Source of the DNA: CBDCTM01 sp965222005
GTDB lineage: Bacteria > Bacteroidota > Bacteroidia > Chitinophagales > Saprospiraceae
Length of the DNA stretch: 64,000 nt
Direction of reading: 5' to 3'
Assembly: GCA_965222005.1 (NCBI GenBank)
Contig: OZ244935.1
Location: 5,146,001 to 5,210,000 of the forward strand
The notes beneath the pieces were generated by a model that ran no database searches, was not told the origin of the DNA, and saw only the letters and a list, made by a program, of their open reading frames with translations. The position numbers and the translations under genes were made by a program. This document shows positions 8,872-16,768 of the stretch, in pieces (the first letter of the stretch is position 1; the number at the start of each line of letters is the position of its first letter).

Positions 8872-10866
8872 ATGATTTCACAAAAATCCATACAGCAAAT
8901 TTTAGACACTGCCCGTGTAGAGGATGTAGTGGGCGAATTTGTCAACCTCAAAAGGGCCGGCTCCAATCTGAAGGGCCTTTGCCCTTTCCACAATGAAAAA
9001 ACGCCCAGCTTTTCCGTTTCGCCCAGCAAAAACATATACAAGTGCTTTGGCTGCGGTAAAGGCGGCGATGCGGTCAGCTTCCTCAAAGAACACGAGCAGA
9101 TGAGCTACCCCGAAGCGCTGCGCCATCTGGCAGCGAAGTACAATATTGAAATTGAAGAAACCGAAACCAGCGCCGAGTACAAGCAGGAACGCCTGGTACA
9201 AGAGAGCTTATTCATCCTCAACGAATATGCCGGCCAATACTTCCAGCAGCAGCTCTTTGAAACAGACCTTGGCCGCAGTGTTGGCCTCAGCTACTTTAAG
9301 AACCGGGGCTATCGGGAAGACACCATTCGCCAATTTGGGCTAGGCTTTGCGGGTGCTGGCAAAAATACCTTTACGCTCAAAGCCACTCAGGATGGCCACA
9401 AGCTCGATATGCTCCAAAAGCTGGGATTGACCAGCCAGCACCAGCTCGACTTTTTCCGCAACCGCGTCATCTTTCCCATCCACAACATGACCGGCAAACT
9501 GATTGCCTTTGCTGGCCGCATCTTGCAAAAAGATGTAAAGGCACCCAAATATATCAACTCCCCTGAAACGGAGATTTACTTCAAAAGCAAGGTGCTGTAC
9601 GGAGCCTATTTCGCCAAAAAGGCCATCCGCAAGGAGGATCAATGCATACTCGTAGAAGGCTATACCGATGTGATTTCCCTTCACCAGGCAGGTATTGAAA
9701 ACGTAGTGGCCTCTTCCGGCACCTCGCTGACGGTGGGCCAAATCCAGCTCATCAAACGCTACACCCCCAATATGTGCATCCTCTACGATGGCGATGCTGC
9801 CGGCATCAAAGCTGCACTTCGAGGCCTCGATTTGGTGCTGGAGCAGGATATGAATGTAAAGGTGGTGCTGCTGCCCGATGGAGAAGACCCCGACTCCTAT
9901 CTGCAAAAGGTGGGGAGTGCTGATTTTAAAAAGTACATCGCAGAACAAGCCAGCGATTTTATTCTTTTCAAAACCAATCTCCTGTTGGAGGAGGCCGGTT
10001 CCGATCCCATCAAAAAGACCAAACTGGTAAAAGACATCGTGGAGAGCATCGCCCGTATTCCCGACCCCATCAAGCGCTCCCTTTATGTAAGAGAATGTGC
10101 TGGTGCTGTGGATGTGGAGGAAGAATTGCTGGTAATGGAAACCAACAAAATGGTGACCTGGCACATCCGCCAAAAACGCCAGCAACAAAAGCGGGAAGCC
10201 ATCCAACAACAGCGCCAGGCCAAAAATAGCCCGGCAGATGACAGCTTTGCAGGCCTCACAGAGCCGCCTCAAACAGCGGAACACGATACCCCGCCTACCG
10301 AGGAGGCCCCCACCCCCAGCCTGGGGCACGAATACCGGGAACGCGATATTGTCCGCATCCTGATCTGTGCCGGCGGGCAGCATTTTGACCAGTCAGAAGA
10401 ACTGAGTGTAGCGGCCTTTGTGCTGAGCAATATCGAAGAGGTGATCGATGAGTTTGAAAATGAGCTGTACAAACGGGTGGCGAAGGATTGTTTGCAACGG
10501 CTGTTGGACAAAAAGGAGATCAACCAGCAATATTTCATCACACATCCTGACGATGAAATCAAAAATCTGGCGATTGATTTTCTACACCCAAAGGATGTGT
10601 ATAGCGAAAACTGGAAGGAAAAATGGGACATCCAATTGCAAACTCAGCCCATGCCAGAGCTCAATTTCACCAAAGATTCCATCAAGGCAATTAACCTCTT
10701 CAAGCTACGCAAGATCATCCAGCTATGCAACCAAAATCAGGAGCGCATCAAAGCAGCTGCTGACCAGCCTGACGAAATGACCCGCCTGCTAAAAGTGCAG
10801 CAACACCTGCTAAAAGTGAGAAAGGAGCTGGCCGATGAGCTTGGCGGAGCAGTGGTGATAAAGTAG
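8872..10866 (+). CDS. dnaG: DNA primase DnaG
   Basis: The 664-residue protein synthesises RNA primers at the replication fork. The N-terminal CHC2-type zinc finger is visible as CPFHNEKTPSFSV followed by YKCFGCGKGGD. The TOPRIM catalytic core has EGYTDV, LYDGDAAGIKA and LPDGEDPDSY, including the conserved Glu and DxD acidic residues. A linker rich in Gln and Pro (about residues 435-485) separates the RNA polymerase domain from the C-terminal helicase-binding domain (about 490-664). Length is typical for bacterial DnaG with a moderately long linker. It is convergent with the fba gene and separated from it by 39 bases carrying a weak hairpin. Confidence 0.97.
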   Translation: MISQKSIQQILDTARVEDVVGEFVNLKRAGSNLKGLCPFHNEKTPSFSVSPSKNIYKCFGCGKGGDAVSFLKEHEQMSYPEALRHLAAKYNIEIEETETSAEYKQERLVQESLFILNEYAGQYFQQQLFETDLGRSVGLSYFKNRGYREDTIRQFGLGFAGAGKNTFTLKATQDGHKLDMLQKLGLTSQHQLDFFRNRVIFPIHNMTGKLIAFAGRILQKDVKAPKYINSPETEIYFKSKVLYGAYFAKKAIRKEDQCILVEGYTDVISLHQAGIENVVASSGTSLTVGQIQLIKRYTPNMCILYDGDAAGIKAALRGLDLVLEQDMNVKVVLLPDGEDPDSYLQKVGSADFKKYIAEQASDFILFKTNLLLEEAGSDPIKKTKLVKDIVESIARIPDPIKRSLYVRECAGAVDVEEELLVMETNKMVTWHIRQKRQQQKREAIQQQRQAKNSPADDSFAGLTEPPQTAEHDTPPTEEAPTPSLGHEYRERDIVRILICAGGQHFDQSEELSVAAFVLSNIEEVIDEFENELYKRVAKDCLQRLLDKKEINQQYFITHPDDEIKNLAIDFLHPKDVYSENWKEKWDIQLQTQPMPELNFTKDSIKAINLFKLRKIIQLCNQNQERIKAAADQPDEMTRLLKVQQHLLKVRKELADELGGAVVIK

Positions 10867-10872
10867 CGCTGT

Positions 10873-10899
10873 TGCTGCTCTGATTTTGTCAAAGCAGCA
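10873..10899. terminator. Weak hairpin between convergent dnaG and fba
   Basis: TGCTGCT (10873-10879) and AGCAGCA (10893-10899) can form a 7-bp stem with a 13-base loop between the two convergent genes. There is no clear T-tract on either side, so a terminator role is inferred mainly from position. Confidence 0.3.
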
Positions 10900-10905
10900 T
10901 TCGTA

Positions 10906-11982
10906 CTAATTCCGTCCCATACAATTCAAATCCTCAAATGCCGTCTTCAAGCGAGCTACAAAGCTGTCTTCTCCTGCACGCAGCCATTTACGGGGATCGT
11001 AAGTTTTCTTGTTGGGCTGATCTTCCCCGTCCGGATTGCCAATTTGGGTTTGCATATAGTCGCGCTTGCCTTCATAGTAATCGCGCACCCCGGCCCAGAA
11101 GGCCCACTGCATGTCGGTATCAATATTCATTTTGATAGCGCCGTATTCTATGGCTTCGCGGATTTCATCACGCGATGAGCCGGAGCCGCCATGGAAGACA
11201 AAGTTGACCGGATTGGCGGCGGTATTGAATTTTTGCTGAATATGATCCTGCGAATTTTTCAAAATAATGGGCTTCAGCTCCACATTGCCGGGCTTATACA
11301 CGCCGTGTACATTGCCAAAGGCTGCGGCTACTGTAAAGCGATTGCTGATCTTGTTCAGCTCTTCATACGCATAGGCTACTTCTTCCGGCTGGGTGTAAAG
11401 GCGGGAGCTATCTACATCGGTATTGTCCACTCCGTCTTCTTCGCCCCCCGTCACGCCCAGCTCAATTTCCAGCGTCATACCGATTTTGGCCATTCGCTTG
11501 AGGTATTCTTTACAGATGCCAATATTCTCCTCTATCGGTTCTTCGGAAAGGTCCAACATATGAGAGCTGTAAAGGGGATAGCCTCTGCTGGCAAAGAATT
11601 TTTCGCCTGCCTCCAGCATGCCATCCACCCAGGGAAGCAACTTCTTTGCACAATGATCGGTATGCAAAATTACGGTTACGCCGTAGGCTTTGGCCATCGC
11701 ATGGACGTGTGTAGCGCCGGAGATGGCCCCCAGCACTGCCGCTTTTTGATTTTCGTTGGAAAGACCTTTGCCGGCAAAAAATTGGGCGCCGCCATTGGAA
11801 AACTGGATCATCACGGGCGAGTTGACCTCCCGCGCTGTTTCTAAAACAGCATTCACAGAGTTGGTTCCTACCACGTTGACGGCAGGTAAGGCGAAGTTAT
11901 TTTCGTTGGCGTAATTGAGCAATTCGGTTACTTCATCGCCCCAAAGTACTCCCGGGCGAAAGCGGGTGGCTGTTGACATCAT
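10906..11982 (-). CDS. fbaA: Class II fructose-bisphosphate aldolase
   Basis: The 358-residue protein matches the FbaA-type (class IIa) zinc-dependent aldolase that interconverts fructose 1,6-bisphosphate with dihydroxyacetone phosphate and glyceraldehyde 3-phosphate. Visible motifs: the substrate and zinc region VILHTDHCAKK (metal-binding His), LEIELGVTGGEEDGVDN, NVHGVYKPGNVELKP and the phosphate-binding FHGGSGSS. It is cytosolic and acts in glycolysis and gluconeogenesis. Two adjacent ATGs (11982 and 11979) can start it. A -7-like TATCTTTG lies about 40 bases upstream. It is a monocistronic-looking gene, convergent with dnaG. Confidence 0.96.
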   Translation of the reverse strand: MMSTATRFRPGVLWGDEVTELLNYANENNFALPAVNVVGTNSVNAVLETAREVNSPVMIQFSNGGAQFFAGKGLSNENQKAAVLGAISGATHVHAMAKAYGVTVILHTDHCAKKLLPWVDGMLEAGEKFFASRGYPLYSSHMLDLSEEPIEENIGICKEYLKRMAKIGMTLEIELGVTGGEEDGVDNTDVDSSRLYTQPEEVAYAYEELNKISNRFTVAAAFGNVHGVYKPGNVELKPIILKNSQDHIQQKFNTAANPVNFVFHGGSGSSRDEIREAIEYGAIKMNIDTDMQWAFWAGVRDYYEGKRDYMQTQIGNPDGEDQPNKKTYDPRKWLRAGEDSFVARLKTAFEDLNCMGRN

Positions 11983-12019
11983 GTGCGGTTAGGTTTATTT
12001 CAGGTTTCTTAAATCGCCC

Positions 12020-12027
12020 CAAAGATA
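12020..12027 (-). promoter_or_regulatory. Bacteroidota -7 promoter motif for fbaA
   Basis: On the minus strand the sequence TATCTTTG matches the Bacteroidota -7 consensus TAnnTTTG, 37 bases before the start codon. No good -33 TTTG was seen at the usual 19-21-base spacing, so confidence is limited. Confidence 0.4.
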
Positions 12028-12219
12028 CAGCCTTTTGCTTGTTTTTTCAGATCTTTCAGACTTGCAGATGTCAGACTTTCGAAGATAGCCTGTCCAACAA
12101 ATGTTGCTATTGCCCTGAGATGGGATCGTTATGGGGAGGAAGCGGCAAGGGAAGGATCCAATCACTGAGGATTCATAAAATCTCTCCGCCAGTAGTCTGA
12201 AAATCTACCCTTATCTAAG

Positions 12220-12273
12220 AGAGCGTGTTTGGAAATTGCTTTTGCACTAATGCACCGAAGGGTAAAATTAAGT
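12220..12273. mobile_element. Internally deleted MITE fragment
   Basis: The terminal sequence AGAGCGTGTTTGGAAATTGC with following TTTTG is identical to the reversed right end of the element at 56004-56165. The next bases CACTAATGCACCGAAGGGTAAA match the inner part of that element's other end (one substitution visible). The copy lacks the middle and the outer end, so it looks like a deleted relic. It sits beside the transposase remnant at 12268-12492, at the edge of the defense island. Confidence 0.6.
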
Positions 12274-12492
12274 TGTTTGATATTTCAAGTAATAGTCGTT
12301 GTCAAATTCAGTTTGATTTTTCAACATCCTCCTGTGCTTAAGCATCGCATTATGAGTAGTTTGTAATTGTTTCCGCTTTTGTCGATCCATAGATGGCATT
12401 TTGTATGGCTTAAGGTCAAGACTTTTGCCCATCATTGCCAAGCAGTAGGCAGCTTGTTCGTCCGTTTTATTGGATACCCCCAAGGCTTCCAA
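12268..12492 (-). pseudogene. IS110-family transposase fragment
   Basis: About 74 codons resemble the region of IS110/IS1111 transposases just after the first catalytic block: an SNKTDEQAAYCLAMMGKSL segment (KTD followed by an A-x-x-L helix), then a basic helix (DRQKRKQLQTTHNAMLKHRR) followed by MLKNQ. The typical family pattern here is KTDxxDA...L...R..Q....LKNQ. The N-terminal DEDD residues and the whole C-terminal Ser-containing half are missing, so this is a relic. The assignment rests on pattern only. It lies just outside the 3' end of the defense operon. Confidence 0.5.
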
Positions 12493-12636
12493 AACGCAAA
12501 AAGCGGACTCCTTTGACGGTTAGTATATGTGCCTGTACCGTCCCGATAGGGCGGTATGGCATATATACCGTGTTGTAGGGCGTATTCATTCGTTCGTTTT
12601 AGGTTGGCAAAGGCATACTCTTTGGCAAGTTTTGCC

Positions 12637-12687
12637 TTGTGCGGTGGCTTTATTCGACTTGCCAATGTGTATGACTTTAGCGTTGGC
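12637..12687. repeat. Left flank repeat of the defense island
   Basis: The blocks TTGTGCGGTGGC (12637-12648), AATGTGT (12664-12670) and AGCGTTGGC (12679-12687) lie just beyond the SIR2 stop codon. The same three blocks, in circularly permuted order (AGCGTTGGC first) and the same orientation, lie upstream of hsdR at 21342-21378. Nothing coding was recognised in 12493-12689. Confidence 0.4.
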
Positions 12688-12689
12688 AT

Positions 12690-13742
12690 CTATGACCAAA
12701 ATTCATTGTCTGCTTCTTTTGGAAATAAGTCTGAAAGTGTGTTTAGTTTCAGTTGCTTATTAAAAAATATCTTCGCAGTCATTTGCATTGTTTCAATTTG
12801 CTTTTGGGCAGCGATGCTTAAGCCTAACTTCTCTTTTACTACACTCTTTTTTGCATTAGGTGATACCCACAGTAACTTCATTTCTTTGTCCTGCTTGAGA
12901 GCTTGAGACAGTATTCCATTTATATGTTCATCGCCAAAACTGTAACCAACGACAATTACAAGTTTCGCATCTAACGTGTATTTACGTAACTCATAGAATT
13001 GAAATAAATATGGGTCGACATATTGCAATTTGTAGATATTCCCGAAAATCAAATCCGGCTTCTTGATACGGTTTATATTCTTGTACTGGATCTGTCCGGT
13101 TTTTTCATCTCTATCCCAATCAATTGAACCGTGCAATTTGTATAAATAAATATCGTAGTCAGAGAATTCTGATCGCTGCTCATATTTCTTGTAATCCCAA
13201 ATTTTATTTTCATTAAATCCTCTCTCTATTTTACTGGTACTACCTAAGGCATCCTCAACACATAAATCGTAATTAAGTGTGAATATATTTAAGGGATATT
13301 CGTATTCTTTTCGGAATGTTCCTATTTGTTCATAATAGTTCGCTTTTCCTTCTTCAAAGGATACCCACTCTCGAAGTTTTTCAAATATCACCTTTTGAAA
13401 ATCCTTGATGATTGAGTACTTATCCTTGACAACTTCAGAAAACTTGATGTTCCATTGTCCTATGAAAGGGTATAGTGGATGTTGTTCCTTCTTTTCTAAT
13501 TCCAATAGCACGTTGAATAGTCGTTCAATGTTATTTGAATCTTGGTTATCAAATTTCCCCTGAACACCATCTGCGTAAATTATAGCACTTTTTACCAAAA
13601 AGTAAAGCTCCCTATAATCAGCCCATTCAGACTGAATCAATTCTTCCACATCCTCAATCATTTTGTTGGATGTTGGAATACCTGCATCCACGCTTGCTCC
13701 TGCACCAAATAAAAATACTATTTCATTCTCCTTAAAATTCAT
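12690..13742 (-). CDS. SIR2-like NADase effector paired with Argonaute
   Basis: The 350-residue protein has a SIR2-type Rossmann domain with intact motifs: FLFGAGASVDAGIP (residues 10-23, GAGAS), TLNYD (155-159, NAD-contacting Asn 157), KLHGSIDW (202-209, catalytic-type His 204) and GYSFGDEHIN (266-275). In bacterial defense systems such SIR2 domains hydrolyse NAD+ when activated, causing abortive infection. It starts 3 bases after the stop of the Argonaute-like gene, so it is translationally coupled and very probably its effector. No APAZ domain is fused to it, unlike SPARSA proteins, so it resembles SIR2 effectors encoded beside long-B Argonautes. It is the last gene of the six-gene operon. 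The sequence is visibly AT-richer than the housekeeping genes around the island. Confidence 0.88.
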   Translation of the reverse strand: MNFKENEIVFLFGAGASVDAGIPTSNKMIEDVEELIQSEWADYRELYFLVKSAIIYADGVQGKFDNQDSNNIERLFNVLLELEKKEQHPLYPFIGQWNIKFSEVVKDKYSIIKDFQKVIFEKLREWVSFEEGKANYYEQIGTFRKEYEYPLNIFTLNYDLCVEDALGSTSKIERGFNENKIWDYKKYEQRSEFSDYDIYLYKLHGSIDWDRDEKTGQIQYKNINRIKKPDLIFGNIYKLQYVDPYLFQFYELRKYTLDAKLVIVVGYSFGDEHINGILSQALKQDKEMKLLWVSPNAKKSVVKEKLGLSIAAQKQIETMQMTAKIFFNKQLKLNTLSDLFPKEADNEFWS

Positions 13743-13745
13743 ATC

Positions 13746-15632
13746 TTATAAAAACCAAGGTGGTAAGTTCTCAAATTCTATATCTGGTAAATTGCGTGCT
13801 TGGAACTCAGCAATGAACTTTGATATTCGCTTCGGATAAAATATAGAAATAGGCATTGACTTTGCATTAAATCCCCTCCAACTTGCACCAGATAAATTCA
13901 ATATATCTTGTAAATACATTCTGTTCTGTTCTTCTTCTAATTGCTCCATATCAGGATAGCAAAACTCTATATGAAGTGGGTTCGCATAACGCTTATTTAC
14001 CTTTTTGCTGTTGTAATTTAACCCTTCTGTCCAAATGAGATATTCTGATCTTGATAGTTTAATGCAGGTACTTTCATATGGAATCAGGGAGTTTGCTTCT
14101 TCGTTATAACCGAAGTATTTGCTATTATCATTTATCTTAATTACCGAAAAAGTAAGGGAATCATCGCATTCCTTTATAATATCTAATAGCCTGTTCAACT
14201 CCGTTCGTTGCACTTTGTATGGAATGTGTAAGACGATATGCCTGTATTCAGAAGACTTGTTTTCTATCAGGTTTTTCAAACTATCTCCCAGAGACCTCAA
14301 ATACTCATCTTCATTGGCATCATTAGCCAGTGTATTCATTTCCAGATACTCACCGCTCGAATCTACTAATACAGAATAAGCATAAAACTTCTCAATTCGA
14401 CCGGCATCATTTCTTTTATGTGATTTCCCAATTCCAATAATCAGGCAATCTTGATTACTTGGTGTAACTCTCCAGGGAATTCCACCAGCCTTAGAGAAAA
14501 TTTGCAAGCCAATACTCGAAATCGACCATTTTAGACCTGATTTATTTCTTATGGTCTCGATGTGTATTGCTTGGGATAAAATATGATTGCTAAGTAACTT
14601 ATTCTTTAAGCGATAATAGAAATCGGATTCCGTTTCGGGAAATAGAAAAATAGCAATTGCAACCCCTTTCTTCTTGGATGTTATTTCTTCTGATGTTCTT
14701 TCAATCTCATTTTCGCTGAAGTCCTTTATTGGTATCCTTGATTGGTTCTCCTTGTGCATTTTGAAACTGAACATTTGCTCAGTCCCCGGAAATGTGTATT
14801 GATATGATTTTCCCTGTAAGGCGAGCACCAAATCTCTCGCCAAATCAATATGATCATCTTTAAATATGTAAAAGAAATGTACTTCTTTTTGAAGCTCTTG
14901 AAACGGTGGGTTATTTTTTAATCCATTGAATTGTGAATTGCCGCGGACATTGTTGCCAAAGTTGTATTCTTTGACTTGTAGAAAAGCTGAATGAATTTTT
15001 CGAAACTTGGTAGATACAGTCATATCCTGTTCCTGTGCTTGAATGGAGATATTCTGCAACACCGAACTTATCACATTTGAAATTGCCTCGTATTTGTTTT
15101 GGTGATAGTTGGTATTTGCCCTGTAATATTGATTGAGACTATAGGAAAGTCTTAATTCTTCCTTTGAAAGTGGGCCAATTTTTTTTGAATGGAAATGAAA
15201 ATCCACAAGAAAACCAAACTCTTGATTTGCCTTCAGGTAATATGGCTCTATCCAAACACTTTGTGTGCCAAGCGAATGTTTTTCAAATATTAAATGAATT
15301 CGTCTTGGATTGAACTTGTCATTTACCTCTAATGACCTATCAGAATGGTTTGCAGAAATAAAATCAAGGGTGTGCCGATATAAATATTCTACAGTAATGA
15401 ACGAGTTAAGATCAGACGGACAAATAAATTCTTCAAAACCTTGCACGGGCTCATAGGCTATCCAATGTTTACTCCAATTTTCATCTTCATCGCCTTCTGG
15501 TAGAGAATAATACCTGATATTCTTAGCTGGTCTTTCGTCAGTGGGCTGCCATTTCTTTTTATAGATGGTAAAACTGAACTCCTGAGAACTCAGTGGTAAA
15601 AAATTAAGTGCTATTCTGTTTTTTCTACTCAT
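13746..15632 (-). CDS. Prokaryotic Argonaute, catalytically inactive (long-B-like)
   Basis: The 628-residue protein has an unassigned N-terminal half (about 1-320) and a MID-PIWI half. In MID, the 5'-phosphate-binding set seems intact: Tyr 339/340 and Lys 343 in FYYRLKNK, Gln 354 in ILSQ, and Lys 381 in FSKAGGIPWR. PIWI follows with LIIGIGKSHK (397-406), IVLHIPYK (466-473) and a C-terminal LNLSGASWRGFNAKSMPIS segment (579-597), all typical of Argonautes. The first catalytic Asp of the DEDX tetrad is Gly 402, and the HRDG-like Asp position is also replaced (HIPYK), so guide-directed cleavage is not expected. Length lies between short (about 450-500) and long (about 700-750) Argonautes, with no clear PAZ. 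Its ATG overlaps the hsdS stop (TAATG), and the SIR2 gene follows 3 bases later. Confidence 0.85.
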   Translation of the reverse strand: MSRKNRIALNFLPLSSQEFSFTIYKKKWQPTDERPAKNIRYYSLPEGDEDENWSKHWIAYEPVQGFEEFICPSDLNSFITVEYLYRHTLDFISANHSDRSLEVNDKFNPRRIHLIFEKHSLGTQSVWIEPYYLKANQEFGFLVDFHFHSKKIGPLSKEELRLSYSLNQYYRANTNYHQNKYEAISNVISSVLQNISIQAQEQDMTVSTKFRKIHSAFLQVKEYNFGNNVRGNSQFNGLKNNPPFQELQKEVHFFYIFKDDHIDLARDLVLALQGKSYQYTFPGTEQMFSFKMHKENQSRIPIKDFSENEIERTSEEITSKKKGVAIAIFLFPETESDFYYRLKNKLLSNHILSQAIHIETIRNKSGLKWSISSIGLQIFSKAGGIPWRVTPSNQDCLIIGIGKSHKRNDAGRIEKFYAYSVLVDSSGEYLEMNTLANDANEDEYLRSLGDSLKNLIENKSSEYRHIVLHIPYKVQRTELNRLLDIIKECDDSLTFSVIKINDNSKYFGYNEEANSLIPYESTCIKLSRSEYLIWTEGLNYNSKKVNKRYANPLHIEFCYPDMEQLEEEQNRMYLQDILNLSGASWRGFNAKSMPISIFYPKRISKFIAEFQARNLPDIEFENLPPWFL

Positions 15633-16768
15633 TACAACTCCCCTTTGAACGCTTTATCCAACAAGCTCGGCATAAGGTCGGCAAGGTCTTTAGTCACCGT
15701 TTGTTGGGTTGACAATGTGTGCTCAACCTGCCTTTTGAGTTGTACAAATTCCTTTTGCGTGTTTATTTCTGGTATAGGAACTTCGATCTTCTCCAGTTTC
15801 TTTAATCCAAGCGTCCTGTTTCTTCCTGCTCCTCCGGGAGAAGCCAGCCGAATCTTTTCCAGTCCTTCCTCACTCAAAAAATAATACCAAAGGAACTCGG
15901 GAAGTGCTTGGGAATCATTGCATACGCAGCTTATAAAGCGATGCGAACCAACCCTGTTGTTATCCTCCGGTTTTACGACCGCAATACCCCCTTCCCAGGC
16001 AAAAACATTGCTAAATAGCAAGTCATCTTCTTTGATTGTAAACAGCTTTTTGGTTCCAACTTCTATGCCTTTTAGTGCAGGTTTATGAAAGGTTCCTTTG
16101 CCAAAGTTTCGTATGCCTAACTCTGGATATTCTCCTGTTATCTCAACAGAAACCGGACGCCTGACAATAGGAGCTACTTTTGCCATAGCCGCCATTTCTG
16201 CTCCTTTGCTTGCTTCTATAAATTTACTGTAAAGCAGGTTCTTTAACTCCCTTTCCTGGTCTGTCCTTAGCTGTTTTATTTTATTGATTTTGGCTTGTAC
16301 GCTATCCAGTTTTTTTACGATACGTTTTTGTTCTGGGAGTGGTGGGAGTGGAATTTTTATATCGTAAAACTTTGGAATTTTTAGTCTTCTTCTATTGGTC
16401 GATCCCTCGCTTGCAGAATGACAAAATTTATCGAACTGCCTGGCTGATGTGATATAATTAAAATATTTGGGCAATAGTGTTTTCGAATCTGTTTCAAAAA
16501 GCAAAAAATCACCTGTAACAATTGAATTATTTAAACCTTCAGGAATGAGTCCCATAGCTCCATTCCGAGCATCAATTTTCGACAAAATAAATTGCTGCGA
16601 TTTAGCCAAGTATTGCTTAGAACCAATTTCAATTCCTGAAACATCTCCTCGTTTTACTACACCTTTATGGTACATCTTGACAGTTAACTGGCTATAACTT
16701 TTTCTAGGACTTATGTCCACAGGAACTTTAATCTGATTTATATGGTCTCCTAATATTGCCCACCTCAT
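15632..16768 (-). CDS. hsdS: Type I restriction-modification specificity subunit HsdS
   Basis: The 378-residue protein has two target-recognition domains. The first is followed by the conserved IPLPPLPEQKRIVKKLDSVQ helix region (about 138-160), and the second ends in a similar coiled region (EVPIPEINTQKEFVQLKRQV). This is the classic HsdS layout that selects a bipartite DNA site for the HsdM and HsdR subunits. Length is near the usual 380-450. The start overlaps the hsdM stop by 4 bases, and its stop overlaps the Argonaute start, so there is no transcriptional break between the restriction and Argonaute parts. The recognition sequence cannot be deduced. Confidence 0.92.
   Translation of the reverse strand: MRWAILGDHINQIKVPVDISPRKSYSQLTVKMYHKGVVKRGDVSGIEIGSKQYLAKSQQFILSKIDARNGAMGLIPEGLNNSIVTGDFLLFETDSKTLLPKYFNYITSARQFDKFCHSASEGSTNRRRLKIPKFYDIKIPLPPLPEQKRIVKKLDSVQAKINKIKQLRTDQERELKNLLYSKFIEASKGAEMAAMAKVAPIVRRPVSVEITGEYPELGIRNFGKGTFHKPALKGIEVGTKKLFTIKEDDLLFSNVFAWEGGIAVVKPEDNNRVGSHRFISCVCNDSQALPEFLWYYFLSEEGLEKIRLASPGGAGRNRTLGLKKLEKIEVPIPEINTQKEFVQLKRQVEHTLSTQQTVTKDLADLMPSLLDKAFKGEL

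Noticed and set aside
9340..10383. Long open frame antisense to dnaG (347 codons)
   Set aside because: It lies wholly within the well-supported primase gene, lacks any family motif, and its composition mirrors the sense codons.
11191..11844. Open frame antisense to the aldolase gene (217 codons)
   Set aside because: Shadow of fbaA; no recognisable domain or signal.
12637..12687. Integron attC site
   Set aside because: The core GTTGGCA/GTTGGCT does not fit GTTRRRY and no integron integrase is nearby.
12432..12689. Minus-strand frame of 85 codons beyond the SIR2 gene
   Set aside because: Low-complexity reading through the flank repeat; no domain and out of frame with the IS110-like fragment.
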